A DNA stretch of 42,061 nt from Anaerolineales bacterium (GTDB lineage Bacteria > Chloroflexota > Anaerolineae > Anaerolineales > UBA6668). Of this stretch, positions 1-7,306 are shown piece by piece (the first letter of the stretch is position 1; each line of letters begins with the position of its first letter). Both the position numbers and the translations under genes were made by a program. Where the stretch lies: the NCBI GenBank assembly GCA_020630175.1, contig JAHDBW010000016.1:1-42061 (forward strand). Direction: 5' to 3'. Below the pieces are notes generated by a model. That model searched no databases. It was given only the letters and a program-made list of their open reading frames with translations, and was not told the DNA's origin.

Positions 1-33
1 AGGCTAGTGAGAGAAACAGGCTAACAATGGATT

Positions 34-177
34 TCAATCCAACTCCTCCGCAGACTCTTCGTCTTTGACAAAGAATTCCACATAAATCGTCAATCCAACA
101 ATATAAGCACACGCTAGCCACATCACAACGCTAGCAACGTGCGCCCAGCCATCCAGAAAATCATAGATAATTTGCAT
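34..177 (-). CDS. Possible small single-pass membrane protein (47 aa)
   Basis: An ATG-started frame of 47 codons ends in TGA at 34-36. Residues about 10-33 (AHVASVVMWLACAYIVGLTI and flanks) form one hydrophobic segment. It is followed by an acidic tail (KDEESAEELD), the usual look of a small membrane protein with one helix. No good Shine-Dalgarno sits directly before the ATG. An AGGAG lies 8 bases before a different ATG about 21 bases upstream, whose 12-codon frame ends just past this start, so translation could be coupled. I recognise no family. The next gene on this strand is tRNA-Leu at 425-506, which has its own terminator, so this would be a separate unit. The hydrophobic and charged layout supports a real gene; shortness and the lack of a comparison keep it tentative. 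Confidence 0.4.
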   Translation of the reverse strand: MQIIYDFLDGWAHVASVVMWLACAYIVGLTIYVEFFVKDEESAEELD

Positions 178-393
178 ATGTAGAGTTTACCAACCTCATA
201 AGCGTCGCTCCTAGTTGTTGCCAAGACCGTTGCCCAACCGTCTTTTTTCAGCTTGATCTAGCCGCATAACGGCGCGAGTTGCACAATCTAAATCCTCACA
301 TAGTTGCATTTCACAAACAGCGATAAACTAGATTTACAGACGGGGAACAATTGTTTTTTGTGTGTAGAACTGCTAAGCCGGTAGGCCTTAAAT

Positions 394-419
394 AAAAAAG
401 CCTCTGTCAAACAGAGACT
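394..419 (-). terminator. Intrinsic terminator of tRNA-Leu
   Basis: Read on the minus strand, the arms AGTCTCTGT and ACAGAGGCT form a 9-bp stem (one G-T pair) with a 3-base loop. Six T residues follow at 399-394. It lies 6 bases beyond the 3' end of tRNA-Leu, where its terminator is expected. Confidence 0.7.
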
Positions 420-424
420 TTTTG

Positions 425-506
425 TGAGGCCGGTGGGACTCGAACCCACACGTCCTAAGGACACAGGCCCTCAACCTGCCGCGTATACCAATTCCGCCAC
501 GGCCCC
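425..506 (-). tRNA. tRNA-Leu (anticodon GAG)
   Basis: The minus strand folds into a class II tRNA of 82 bases. The acceptor stem GGGGCCG pairs with CGGCCTC and has discriminator A. The anticodon stem GCAGG/CCTGT closes the 7-base loop TTGAGGG, whose middle bases GAG read CUC/CUU leucine codons. A variable arm lies around the TCCTTAGGA segment, as expected for leucine, and the T-loop GGTTCGAGTCC is canonical. CCA is not encoded. A hairpin terminator follows. Confidence 0.95.
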
Positions 507-512
507 GTAGCT

Positions 513-531
513 GTTACACAAATTGTGTAAC
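513..531. promoter_or_regulatory. Perfect 19-base palindrome between tRNA-Leu and the LON-domain gene
   Basis: GTTACACAAATTGTGTAAC has two perfect 9-base arms around a central A. It starts 6 bases upstream of the 5' end of tRNA-Leu (minus strand) and 71 bases before the divergent LON-domain gene. It is placed like an operator or an upstream element of the tRNA promoter. The binding protein is unknown and no T-tract follows, so a terminator is unlikely. Confidence 0.5.
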
Positions 532-601
532 CGATTGAAATCGTTCAAATATTATAAGCAGCGTATCAGGCGCTGTCAACAAATGGATCTATTCACGCCT
601 A

Positions 602-1252
602 GTGATTGAACTGCCTATCTTCCCGCTAAATACCGTTCTCTTCCCAGGAATGCCGCTTCCGCTGCATATCTTTGAAGAGCGCTACCGGTTAATGATCAAT
701 GAATGTATAGACAAACGCGAACCGTTTGGCGTCGTGCTGATTAAAAGCGGTGTCGAAGCCGGTGGTGAAGCGGTACCGCATATGGTGGGCTGCACCGCAG
801 AAATTGTCAGCGTGCAACGTTTAGAAGATGGCCGCCTTTACATCAACACCGTTGGCAGGGATCGCTTCCAAATTCACGAACTCCACCGTGATCAGCCTTA
901 CTTACGCGGCACAGTTGAGATGCTGTCCCTTGAGCAAGACAGTTCCATTGCAACAATCAAGCAAACCTATAAACTGCGCAAGCTGGTGCGCAGCTATCTA
1001 GAAACAATTTCTGCCGTCGCAGACACAGACATTGATCCCACAAAACTACCAGAAGAGCCGCTCTCACTGGCATATCTAGGGTCAATCTTGTTACAGGTTC
1101 CTTCAGAGATCAAGCAGGGTATATTAGGCATCAACAGCCTAACCGAGCTTTTGCATCAAATGGGCAGTGTGTACAACCGAGAAAACGCGCTCCTCACAGA
1201 AATGCTACGCGTTGGCCCAAAAATGCAGTCTCAATCTCGCAACCTGAACTGA
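602..1252 (+). CDS. LON substrate-binding (N-terminal) domain protein
   Basis: A 216-residue cytoplasmic protein made only of the N-terminal substrate-binding domain of Lon protease. Its opening, ELPIFPLNTVLFPGMPLPLHI followed by FEERYR, is the family signature, and no ATPase or protease domain follows. In the family this stand-alone domain is thought to bind unfolded or specific substrates; its partner is not known here. The GTG start at 602 places the signature at residue 3. An ATG at 583 is out of frame. No strong Shine-Dalgarno is visible. It stands alone: plsX begins 170 bases downstream behind its own promoter-like sequence. The family call is firm; the cellular role is not established. 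Confidence 0.88.
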   Translation: MIELPIFPLNTVLFPGMPLPLHIFEERYRLMINECIDKREPFGVVLIKSGVEAGGEAVPHMVGCTAEIVSVQRLEDGRLYINTVGRDRFQIHELHRDQPYLRGTVEMLSLEQDSSIATIKQTYKLRKLVRSYLETISAVADTDIDPTKLPEEPLSLAYLGSILLQVPSEIKQGILGINSLTELLHQMGSVYNRENALLTEMLRVGPKMQSQSRNLN

Positions 1253-1276
1253 CCTAAGCCGACCGACCGCACTTCG

Positions 1277-1305
1277 TTTACAACTTTATCAGCCTCCTTT
1301 ACAAT
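1277..1305 (+). promoter_or_regulatory. Sigma-70-like promoter, probably for plsX-fabF
   Basis: TTTACA (1277-1282) and TACAAT (1300-1305) are separated by 17 bases, a near-consensus pair in the intergenic space before plsX. It would give a leader of about 110 bases. That leader contains an inverted repeat AGCGTAG/CTACGCT at about 1359-1400, of unknown meaning. Confidence 0.55.
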
Positions 1306-1422
1306 CTCTGCCACGCAGGGATTGTATTCTTTAACCTGCAAACTCCAATCAACGCCTAGCGTAGCAATTTGTGTTTTCTTTAGCGGAAACGCCCTACGCT
1401 GTATTTTTTATAGGTTTTTTAT

Positions 1423-2427
1423 ATGCGAATTGCTCTTGATGGAATGGGCAGCGACAATCAACCCGCACCAGAAATTGAAGGCGCGGTACTTGCTGCGCGC
1501 GAATTTGGCTGTCAACTCTTAATTACTGGCGACGAAGCCATCCTAAAGGCTGAGTTACAAAAATATCCACACCAAGATGTGTTGGATAAGATCACATTTG
1601 TCCACGCCCCAGAAAAGATTGCGATGAGCGATAAACCGGCGTTCGCTGCGCGCAAAAAGTCTAACAATTCTGTCTCACGGGGAATGCAGCTTGTAAAAGA
1701 CGGCGATGCAGATGCAATGGTAACCGTCGGCAATACGGGCGCGGCACTCACCAGCGGCCTGTTTATCCTGCGCCGCATCAAAGGCGTAAAACGCCCCGCA
1801 CTGACCGTATTACTGCCAAGCGATATTGGCCTGCGCGTTTTACTAGACGCTGGCGCTAACGCCGAATGTAAACCTGAGTTCCTCAAACAATTTGGCATTA
1901 TGGGCAGTGTCTACGCCGAAAAAGTACTCGGCATCGACAACCCACGCGTTGCGTTACTTTCCAACGGCGAAGAAGAAGGCAAAGGCAACGATCTTACAAT
2001 TGCGGCCTACCCATTGCTGCAAAATAGCAACCTCAATTTCATTGGCAATGTAGAAGGCAAAGAAGTCTTTGCTGGCGAAACCGATGTCACCGTGACCGAT
2101 GGGTTTACGGGCAATATCGTGATCAAAGTTGGTGAAGCAATTGCCAAATTGATGCGCACCCGCATCAAAACTGCGCTCAAATCTAGTCCAAAAACAATGC
2201 TAGGCGGTATGTTGGTGCAATCCTCAATTCGCGGCGCATTTACAGATATGGACCCTGATGAAATTGGTGGCGTTATCCTTTTAGGGTTGAATGCGCCGCT
2301 TATCATTGGGCATGGACGCTCAAACGCCAAAGCCATCAAGAATGCGATTGGTGCCGCAATCAAAGTTGTAGAAACAGATGTTGTTGGCTCTATTCGCACC
2401 TCAATTGCTGCTGAGCTAGCGAGCTAA
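1423..2427 (+). CDS. plsX: Phosphate acyltransferase PlsX
   Basis: PlsX makes acyl-phosphate from acyl-ACP and phosphate, the donor for PlsY in phospholipid synthesis, and acts peripherally at the membrane. The N-terminus MRIALDGMGSDNQP matches the family's IAlDaMGGD motif. Further markers are VGNTGA, VTDGFTGNI and a Gly-rich C-terminal region (LLGLNAPLIIGHGRS). At 334 residues it has the normal length. The ATG at 1423 begins exactly at the conserved motif; the preceding region is T-rich with only a weak AGG. fabF follows after 3 bases, forming a lipid-synthesis pair, although acpP, fabD and fabG are not in the window. Expression probably comes from the promoter at 1277-1305. Confidence 0.95.
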   Translation: MRIALDGMGSDNQPAPEIEGAVLAAREFGCQLLITGDEAILKAELQKYPHQDVLDKITFVHAPEKIAMSDKPAFAARKKSNNSVSRGMQLVKDGDADAMVTVGNTGAALTSGLFILRRIKGVKRPALTVLLPSDIGLRVLLDAGANAECKPEFLKQFGIMGSVYAEKVLGIDNPRVALLSNGEEEGKGNDLTIAAYPLLQNSNLNFIGNVEGKEVFAGETDVTVTDGFTGNIVIKVGEAIAKLMRTRIKTALKSSPKTMLGGMLVQSSIRGAFTDMDPDEIGGVILLGLNAPLIIGHGRSNAKAIKNAIGAAIKVVETDVVGSIRTSIAAELAS

Positions 2428-2430
2428 CTC

Positions 2431-3696
2431 TTGCCAGACACACACCGTAACAATCAATCCCGCGTTGTCATCACCGGGTTAGGCGCTGTGTCAGCACTTG
2501 GCGTGGGCGTTGACCGGCTCTGGGAAGGATTAGTCAATGCGGAAAGCGGCATTGGCAATATCACGCAATTTGATACGACAAATTTCGATTGCCGGATCGC
2601 GGGCGAAGCAACTGGGTTTGATCCCGCAGCCTTCATGCCTCTGAGTGAAACAAGACGAATGGCACGCGCATCGCAATTGGCCGTTGCTGCCGCTAAAGAA
2701 GCTTGGCAACACGCTGAACTTGACCAACGTCAAGAAAATTCAGAGCGCATTGGTGTTTTACTAGGCAGTGGCATGGGTGGTTGGGAAAAAGCCGATTCAG
2801 GCACAACGGACTTCCGCAACCGCAGTTCAGGGCGCGCGAAGCCGTTTGCATTAGCAGCGTCGTTACCAAACATGCCTGCGTTCTCCATTAGCCATTACCT
2901 GCAAGCGCACGGCCCGATGGCCGGCCTATCTTCAGCGTGTGCAACGGGCACGCAATGTATTGGCGAAGCGGCAGAAATGATCCGGCGGGGCGCAACAGAC
3001 GTGATGATTGCCGGCGGGGTTGAAGGCCTAGTGACCGACTTCATCATTGCCGGATTCGCCGGAATGCGTGCGATGCCAACCGCTTACAACGATGATCCAC
3101 AAAGTGCCTCGCGTCCGTTTGATATTGACCGCAGCGGTTTTGTGCTTTCAGAAGGCTGCGGCGCGGTTATTTTAGAAAGCTACGACCACGCAATTGCCCG
3201 CAACGCGCCTATACTCGCTGAAGTTCTGGGCTATGCAGCCTCTGCGGATGGCTACCACATTGCCAAGCCTGAACCCTCTGGCATTGGCGCAGAGCGCGCC
3301 ATGCGGTGGGCACTCGATAATGCGCAGGTCAATCCAACTCAGATCGACTACATCAATGCCCACGGCTCTAGCACGCCGATCAATGATGTTTTAGAAACCA
3401 ATGCCATCAAGCGTGTATTTGGCGCTGCCGCATACAACATTCCCGTCTCTTCTACTAAAAGTATGATTGGGCATCCGCTGGGCGGCTCTGGCGCACTTGA
3501 AGCGATTGCTTGCGTGCAAAGCCTGACGACTAGTATCATTCACCCCACCCGTAATCTTGACACGCCAGATCCAGCGTGTGATTTAGACTATATTCCGCAC
3601 ACAGCGCGTCAGCATGACGTCAACATAACTTTATCCAATTCATTTGGATTAGGCGGCCAGAATGCGTGCTTAGTGTTAGGAAAAGTTGAACAATAA
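2431..3696 (+). CDS. fabF: Beta-ketoacyl-ACP synthase II (FabF)
   Basis: Condenses malonyl-ACP with acyl-ACP in fatty-acid elongation (type II FAS, cytoplasm). The Cys-His-His triad is visible: Cys170 in SSACATG, His311 in NAHGSSTP and His348 in SMIGHPLGGSGALE. The spacing matches E. coli FabF (163/303/340). The glycine-rich GLGGQNACLVL end is also present. Its 421 residues are normal for the family. The start is a TTG at 2431, three bases after plsX, with no clear Shine-Dalgarno, so translation is probably coupled to plsX. A membrane protein gene follows after 2 bases. It could be another KAS-II-like synthase, but context and length favour FabF. Confidence 0.93.
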   Translation: MPDTHRNNQSRVVITGLGAVSALGVGVDRLWEGLVNAESGIGNITQFDTTNFDCRIAGEATGFDPAAFMPLSETRRMARASQLAVAAAKEAWQHAELDQRQENSERIGVLLGSGMGGWEKADSGTTDFRNRSSGRAKPFALAASLPNMPAFSISHYLQAHGPMAGLSSACATGTQCIGEAAEMIRRGATDVMIAGGVEGLVTDFIIAGFAGMRAMPTAYNDDPQSASRPFDIDRSGFVLSEGCGAVILESYDHAIARNAPILAEVLGYAASADGYHIAKPEPSGIGAERAMRWALDNAQVNPTQIDYINAHGSSTPINDVLETNAIKRVFGAAAYNIPVSSTKSMIGHPLGGSGALEAIACVQSLTTSIIHPTRNLDTPDPACDLDYIPHTARQHDVNITLSNSFGLGGQNACLVLGKVEQ

Positions 3697-3698
3697 CA

Positions 3699-4403
3699 AT
3701 GAAAATTTATACAAACGAACCCAAACTAAAAAGCCGCGCCACAATTGCAAAATTTACGCGCCCGCTTGCATTTGCTGTATTGCTCGGGGGCTTAGCGGTG
3801 CTGTATTTACGGCCAGAAATGATCGTAGTAGCCTGGACAATGGCTGGCCTCGGCTACTTTATCTCGATTATTTCAGCCCAAATGGGCAGCCGGTTCTTAG
3901 ATCTGCCGGGCCGCATCAATCCGTTTACTGGCGTTCCAGCGTCACTAAAAGGGCTGGGCGATGGCTACACGCTCTATCAGCTATATTTCCCAACCTATCA
4001 CTTACTGACTGGGCCAAGCGGCGTACACGTCATCAACGCCCGTGACCAAATCGGCACAATCGAATGGAATGAAAGCCGGAGCCGGTTTGATCTTATTGGC
4101 GAACGCGCCTTCAATCGTCTTTTTGGCATTGATCGATTTGGCCGCCCAGACAAAGAATTGACCGCAGACGTCAATACTGTGTCTAGACTATTAGAAAAAG
4201 AGTTTGGCGAAGCTGCACCAATGGTCAAAGGGTTGATTGTGCTCACCAATACACAAACAAAAGTGGGTGATGTGGCAAACGCGCCGTATCCAGTGCTAAA
4301 AGCGAAACGCCTGACGCAATATTTACGCAAGCAAGGCCAAGGGGAAAAGCTAAAAGCAGCGCAGCTTAAGCACCTAAACGAATTGCTCAGCGTAGCGGTC
4401 TAG
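3699..4403 (+). CDS. Membrane protein with NERD-like domain
   Basis: A 234-residue protein with two hydrophobic helices near the N-terminus (about 20-39 and 44-62). A soluble domain follows that I compare with the nuclease-related NERD fold: LLTGPSGVHVINARDQIGTI resembles the family's core strand and turn. Catalytic NERD proteins usually carry E-x-K in this strand. Here the corresponding letters are N-A-R, so nuclease activity is doubtful. The start ATG lies 2 bases after the fabF stop, making it the last gene of the plsX-fabF unit. Its function is unknown; co-transcription suggests a membrane or lipid setting but does not prove it. The NERD assignment is from pattern only and may be wrong. 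Confidence 0.55.
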   Translation: MKIYTNEPKLKSRATIAKFTRPLAFAVLLGGLAVLYLRPEMIVVAWTMAGLGYFISIISAQMGSRFLDLPGRINPFTGVPASLKGLGDGYTLYQLYFPTYHLLTGPSGVHVINARDQIGTIEWNESRSRFDLIGERAFNRLFGIDRFGRPDKELTADVNTVSRLLEKEFGEAAPMVKGLIVLTNTQTKVGDVANAPYPVLKAKRLTQYLRKQGQGEKLKAAQLKHLNELLSVAV

Positions 4404-4433
4404 CGCAACAAAACGAGAAATCCCTTCTAATTG

Positions 4434-4463
4434 TTGACCTGCAACTCTCAAACCCTTTACTAT
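4434..4463 (+). promoter_or_regulatory. Sigma-70-like promoter for the TerC-family gene
   Basis: TTGACC (4434-4439) and TACTAT (4458-4463) are 18 bases apart. The start codon at 4496 follows about 25 bases after the expected transcript start. GGAGAG (4479-4484) serves as a Shine-Dalgarno 11 bases before the ATG. Confidence 0.55.
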
Positions 4464-4495
4464 AGAGAACGATATTACGGAGAGATTACACAAAC

Positions 4496-5245
4496 ATGGA
4501 AAACTTTACCCCCCTATTGGTTTCATTCCTAACGTTGGCTGCGCTCGAAATTGTGCTTGGCATCGACAACGTTATTTTCATCACAATTTTGGCTGGCAAA
4601 TTGCCAGAAGAAGAACGTCCTAAAGCCCGCAAGATGGGGATTGCCTTAGCTGTAATCAGCCGTGTTGTTCTGCTATTCAGCATCAGCTGGATTGTAAGAC
4701 TCACCAATCCATTAGTCTTTGGCTTCTCCGGGCGCGATCTGTTGCTACTGGGTGGTGGTTTATTCCTAATTGCCAAAAGTACGCGTGAAATTCACCACAA
4801 GCTTGAAGCCCATGACGACTCACATGGCGACACCAGCAAAGTTGCTAGCCTTGGTGCAGTGCTGGCCCAAATCATATTGGTTGATGTCATTTTTTCACTC
4901 GACTCGGTCATCACAGCAGTTGGGATTTCAGGCAACATGGTTGTCATGGTGTCGGCCGTATTGCTCTCAGCCGTTATCATGGTCATCTTCGCCAACCCAA
5001 TTGGTGACTTCGTCGAACGACATCCAGCCTTCAAGATCTTGGCACTAGCGTTCCTGATTATGATTGGGTCCTTGCTCGTCATCGAAGGGTGGGATCATGA
5101 CATCGTGCACGACAATCACCTCAAAAACTACGTCTACTTCACCATGGCCTTCTCTGTCATCGTTGAAATTGTGCAGTTGCAACTCAAACCAAGCAAAGAC
5201 CCAGTTGCACTCCACAATCAACCGCACATGCCAAAAGAAGACTAA
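4496..5245 (+). CDS. TerC family integral membrane protein
   Basis: A 249-residue inner-membrane protein with about seven hydrophobic helices. It carries the two TerC half-repeats: ALEIVLGIDNVIF near residue 20 and ILVDVIFSLDSVITAV near residue 130. The acidic residues inside those helices (GIDN, SLDS) are the conserved metal-site positions. Members such as Alx and MneA are implicated in manganese export, and TerC itself in tellurite resistance; the substrate here is unknown. The cytoplasmic loop between the halves is His/Asp-rich (HHKLEAHDDSHGD), which could bind metal. A GGAGAG ribosome-binding site and a promoter precede it. It is monocistronic, as a promoter and hairpin separate it from tgt. 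Confidence 0.85.
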   Translation: MENFTPLLVSFLTLAALEIVLGIDNVIFITILAGKLPEEERPKARKMGIALAVISRVVLLFSISWIVRLTNPLVFGFSGRDLLLLGGGLFLIAKSTREIHHKLEAHDDSHGDTSKVASLGAVLAQIILVDVIFSLDSVITAVGISGNMVVMVSAVLLSAVIMVIFANPIGDFVERHPAFKILALAFLIMIGSLLVIEGWDHDIVHDNHLKNYVYFTMAFSVIVEIVQLQLKPSKDPVALHNQPHMPKED

Positions 5246-5310
5246 GCTTGAATTTTCAGTACGCAACAGCCAACGGCTAGTCTTAGGCTAGCATTATTGG
5301 CAATTGACGA

Positions 5311-5339
5311 TTGAAAATTAGCAGTTGAAAATTTGTATA
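5311..5339 (+). promoter_or_regulatory. Candidate promoter for the tgt operon
   Basis: TTGAAA (5311-5316) and TGTATA (5334-5339) are 17 bases apart. A second TTGAAAATT copy lies in the spacer. Transcription from here would pass through the hairpin at 5391-5418 before reaching tgt. A second option, TTAGCC-18-TAAAAT ending at 5387, would start transcription at the hairpin itself. Confidence 0.4.
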
Positions 5340-5390
5340 CGGAATACAGACACTAATTTAGCCTCTGTTCCTCTGTGCATAGTAAAATCA

Positions 5391-5418
5391 AAGCCCTGAC
5401 AATGTCAGGGCTTTTTTT
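5391..5418 (+). promoter_or_regulatory. Terminator-like hairpin abutting and masking the tgt start
   Basis: AAGCCCTGAC pairs perfectly with GTCAGGGCTT around the loop AAT (10 bp), and a run of T reaches to base 5418. The ATG of tgt is at 5419. The only Shine-Dalgarno-like sequence of tgt, AGGG at 5407-5410, lies in the 3' arm. The structure looks like an intrinsic terminator, but it is also a ribosome-binding-site sequester. It could end transcription from upstream, attenuate tgt, or both. Confidence 0.7.
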
Positions 5419-6501
5419 ATGACATTAACTGAACTTCACACTGCCAACGGCAGTATCCAACTGCCCGCCTTTGTGCCAGACGGCACGCGTGGCGTGGTCA
5501 AAACGCTCGATGCAGCCGATCTCAAGTCGGTTCATATTCAATCTGTCCAGATGAACGTCTATCATCTGATGCAGTCACCCGGCACCACCACCATCCAAGC
5601 CCTCGGCGGCTTACATAAAATGAGTGGCTGGGACCGCCCCATCAGCACCGACTCGGGTGGGTTTCAGGTCTATTCACTAATTCGGCAAAATGCTAAATAT
5701 GGCTCACTCACAGACCAAGGCGCAATCTTCCGCATTGAAGGCCGCAAATTCAAACTGACACCCGAAAAAAGCATTCAGTTACAGCACGCCTACGGCGCAA
5801 ATATGCTGTTCTGCTTAGATGATTGCACGCACGTCAGCGACACGCCTGAAGAACAGCGTAAATCCGTCACGCGGACTATTGCTTGGGCCAAGCGCTGCCG
5901 CAAAGAATTTGAACGCCTACAGTCAGAGAAAAACGCAAAACCAGCTAAATTACTAGCCGTGGTGCAAGGTGGTGATGATCCCGCATTGCGCCGAGAGTGT
6001 GCTGAAGCCCTGCTTGAAATCGGCTTCGAAGGCTTTGGCTACGGCGGTTGGCCACTTGATGACAAAGGCCACCTGGTCAGTGAAATGCTGCAACTGACGC
6101 GCGATTTAGTGCCAGACGACTTACCATTGCATGCCTTAGGCGTGGGACATCCCGCCAATGTCGCCGAAGCCGCACGCATGGGTTACACCCTATTTGATAG
6201 CGTCATGCCCACCCGCGACGCCCGTAACGGTCGCCTGTACACTTTCAAAGTTGATCCGCGTGAAGCAGAGTTACATGGGCGCGACTGGTTCAAATACACG
6301 TACCTAATCGATAAGAAACACTTGAAGGTCTCGACGCCAATTTCAGACTATTGTGACTGCCCGGTCTGTAGCACCTATAGCTTGGGCTATGTGCATCACC
6401 TATTCAAGCTCAAAGATCCGCTTGCGCCGCGCTTTGCAACCTTACACAACCTGCGTTTTATGACGCAATTGATGGAAAACCTACGCCGTGAACAACGTTG
6501 A
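5419..6501 (+). CDS. tgt: tRNA-guanine transglycosylase family protein (Tgt)
   Basis: Exchanges guanine in tRNA anticodons for a 7-deazaguanine base (preQ1 or queuine in bacteria). The zinc site CxCx2Cx25H is complete: Cys312, Cys314, Cys317 and His343. The catalytic pair is visible as Asp78 in STDSGGFQ and Asp260 in FDSVMPTRDARNG. The usual substrate-pocket GGL motif reads GYGGW (Trp211), an unusual substitution. Its 360 residues are slightly short because the N-terminus lacks the usual first strand. No other in-frame start precedes PAFVPDGTRG, so ATG 5419 is accepted although it directly follows a T-tract. It opens an operon with rRNA methyltransferases, overlapping the next gene by 14 bases. 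A specialised Tgt-like activity is possible. Confidence 0.85.
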   Translation: MTLTELHTANGSIQLPAFVPDGTRGVVKTLDAADLKSVHIQSVQMNVYHLMQSPGTTTIQALGGLHKMSGWDRPISTDSGGFQVYSLIRQNAKYGSLTDQGAIFRIEGRKFKLTPEKSIQLQHAYGANMLFCLDDCTHVSDTPEEQRKSVTRTIAWAKRCRKEFERLQSEKNAKPAKLLAVVQGGDDPALRRECAEALLEIGFEGFGYGGWPLDDKGHLVSEMLQLTRDLVPDDLPLHALGVGHPANVAEAARMGYTLFDSVMPTRDARNGRLYTFKVDPREAELHGRDWFKYTYLIDKKHLKVSTPISDYCDCPVCSTYSLGYVHHLFKLKDPLAPRFATLHNLRFMTQLMENLRREQR

Positions 6502-7306
6502 TCCGGCCAAGTTAGCGACAACCATCGCTGCAATTCGCAAAAATAATCAGTACGCAGACATTGAAGACAGTCTTGTCGAACGCATTGCTGCTGACGAGTT
6601 GACCAAACGTCGCAATCCCAAAGACGTGGTCAAGCATGCGCGTAGCAGGCTGCGCCAAGCGGGCACCGCTTATTTCAAGCGCAAGATCAATTTTGACCGC
6701 GCCCTGACAGAATTAGCCGCCGCCGACACGCCAGAAGCACAGCGCGACGTTTGCACCAAGCTCATGCAACTGCATGCCTCCACTGCCGAGCGCCTGCCCA
6801 TTTTGCCTGAATTATTTGAACTGCTAGCCGCAGAACTGCCTACGCCTAACTCCGTTTTAGACATCGCGAGTGGGCTAAATCCGCTGACTATTCCGTGGCA
6901 ACAGCTTGCGCCAAACGCCAGTTATCACGCCGTCGATATCTTTGGCGATATGATGAATTTCTTGGCGCAGGCCCTGCCGATGTTGGGCGTCAATGGCAAG
7001 GCTACCTGTGCCAGCGTGCTCCCCAATCCACCAACAGACACCGTAGATGTGGCCTATGTATTCAAAGCCATTTCTTGTCTAGAACAGCTTGATCCACAGG
7101 CTGGCGAAACGCTTTTACACGGCCTAAACGCCAAGCACATCGTGGCAACCTTTCCGCTACAAAGTTTGGGTGGCCGTAAAAAAGGCATGCAAAGCACGTA
7201 TACCGCACGCATGGAAACCCTGACGGCTAATCAACCGTGGAATGTGCGGTCGTTTGTGTTTGAAACTGAGCTCGTTTATATCATCGACAAAACCGGAGGT
7301 GCCTAA
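6488..7306 (+). CDS. 16S rRNA m7G1405-type methyltransferase (FmrO/ArmA-like), copy 1
   Basis: A 272-residue SAM-dependent methyltransferase resembling the Sgm/FmrO/ArmA family, which methylates N7 of 16S rRNA G1405 and blocks 4,6-linked aminoglycosides. Seen: a helical N-terminal RNA-binding region; HASTAERLP (96-104), matching ArmA's HSSTNERV; SAM motif I VLDIASGLNPL (123-133); YHAVDI; and FPLQSLGGRKKGM, matching ArmA's FPIKSLSGKEKGM. The motif I cysteine of the family (CGxNPL) is Ser here. It starts at GTG 6488 inside tgt, and its stop shares one base with the next gene, a paralogue. Location in a housekeeping RNA-modification operon argues for a native modification or self-protection role. 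Target and activity are inferred from family. Confidence 0.82.
   Translation: MNNVDPAKLATTIAAIRKNNQYADIEDSLVERIAADELTKRRNPKDVVKHARSRLRQAGTAYFKRKINFDRALTELAAADTPEAQRDVCTKLMQLHASTAERLPILPELFELLAAELPTPNSVLDIASGLNPLTIPWQQLAPNASYHAVDIFGDMMNFLAQALPMLGVNGKATCASVLPNPPTDTVDVAYVFKAISCLEQLDPQAGETLLHGLNAKHIVATFPLQSLGGRKKGMQSTYTARMETLTANQPWNVRSFVFETELVYIIDKTGGA

Noticed and set aside
1512-2399. Long open frames antisense to plsX
   Set aside because: Codon-bias shadows of a well-supported gene, with no conserved motif.
5419-6501. DpdA-type DNA deazaguanine transglycosylase
   Set aside because: No dpd cluster genes are nearby and the zinc site and active-site motifs are those of tRNA-type Tgt.
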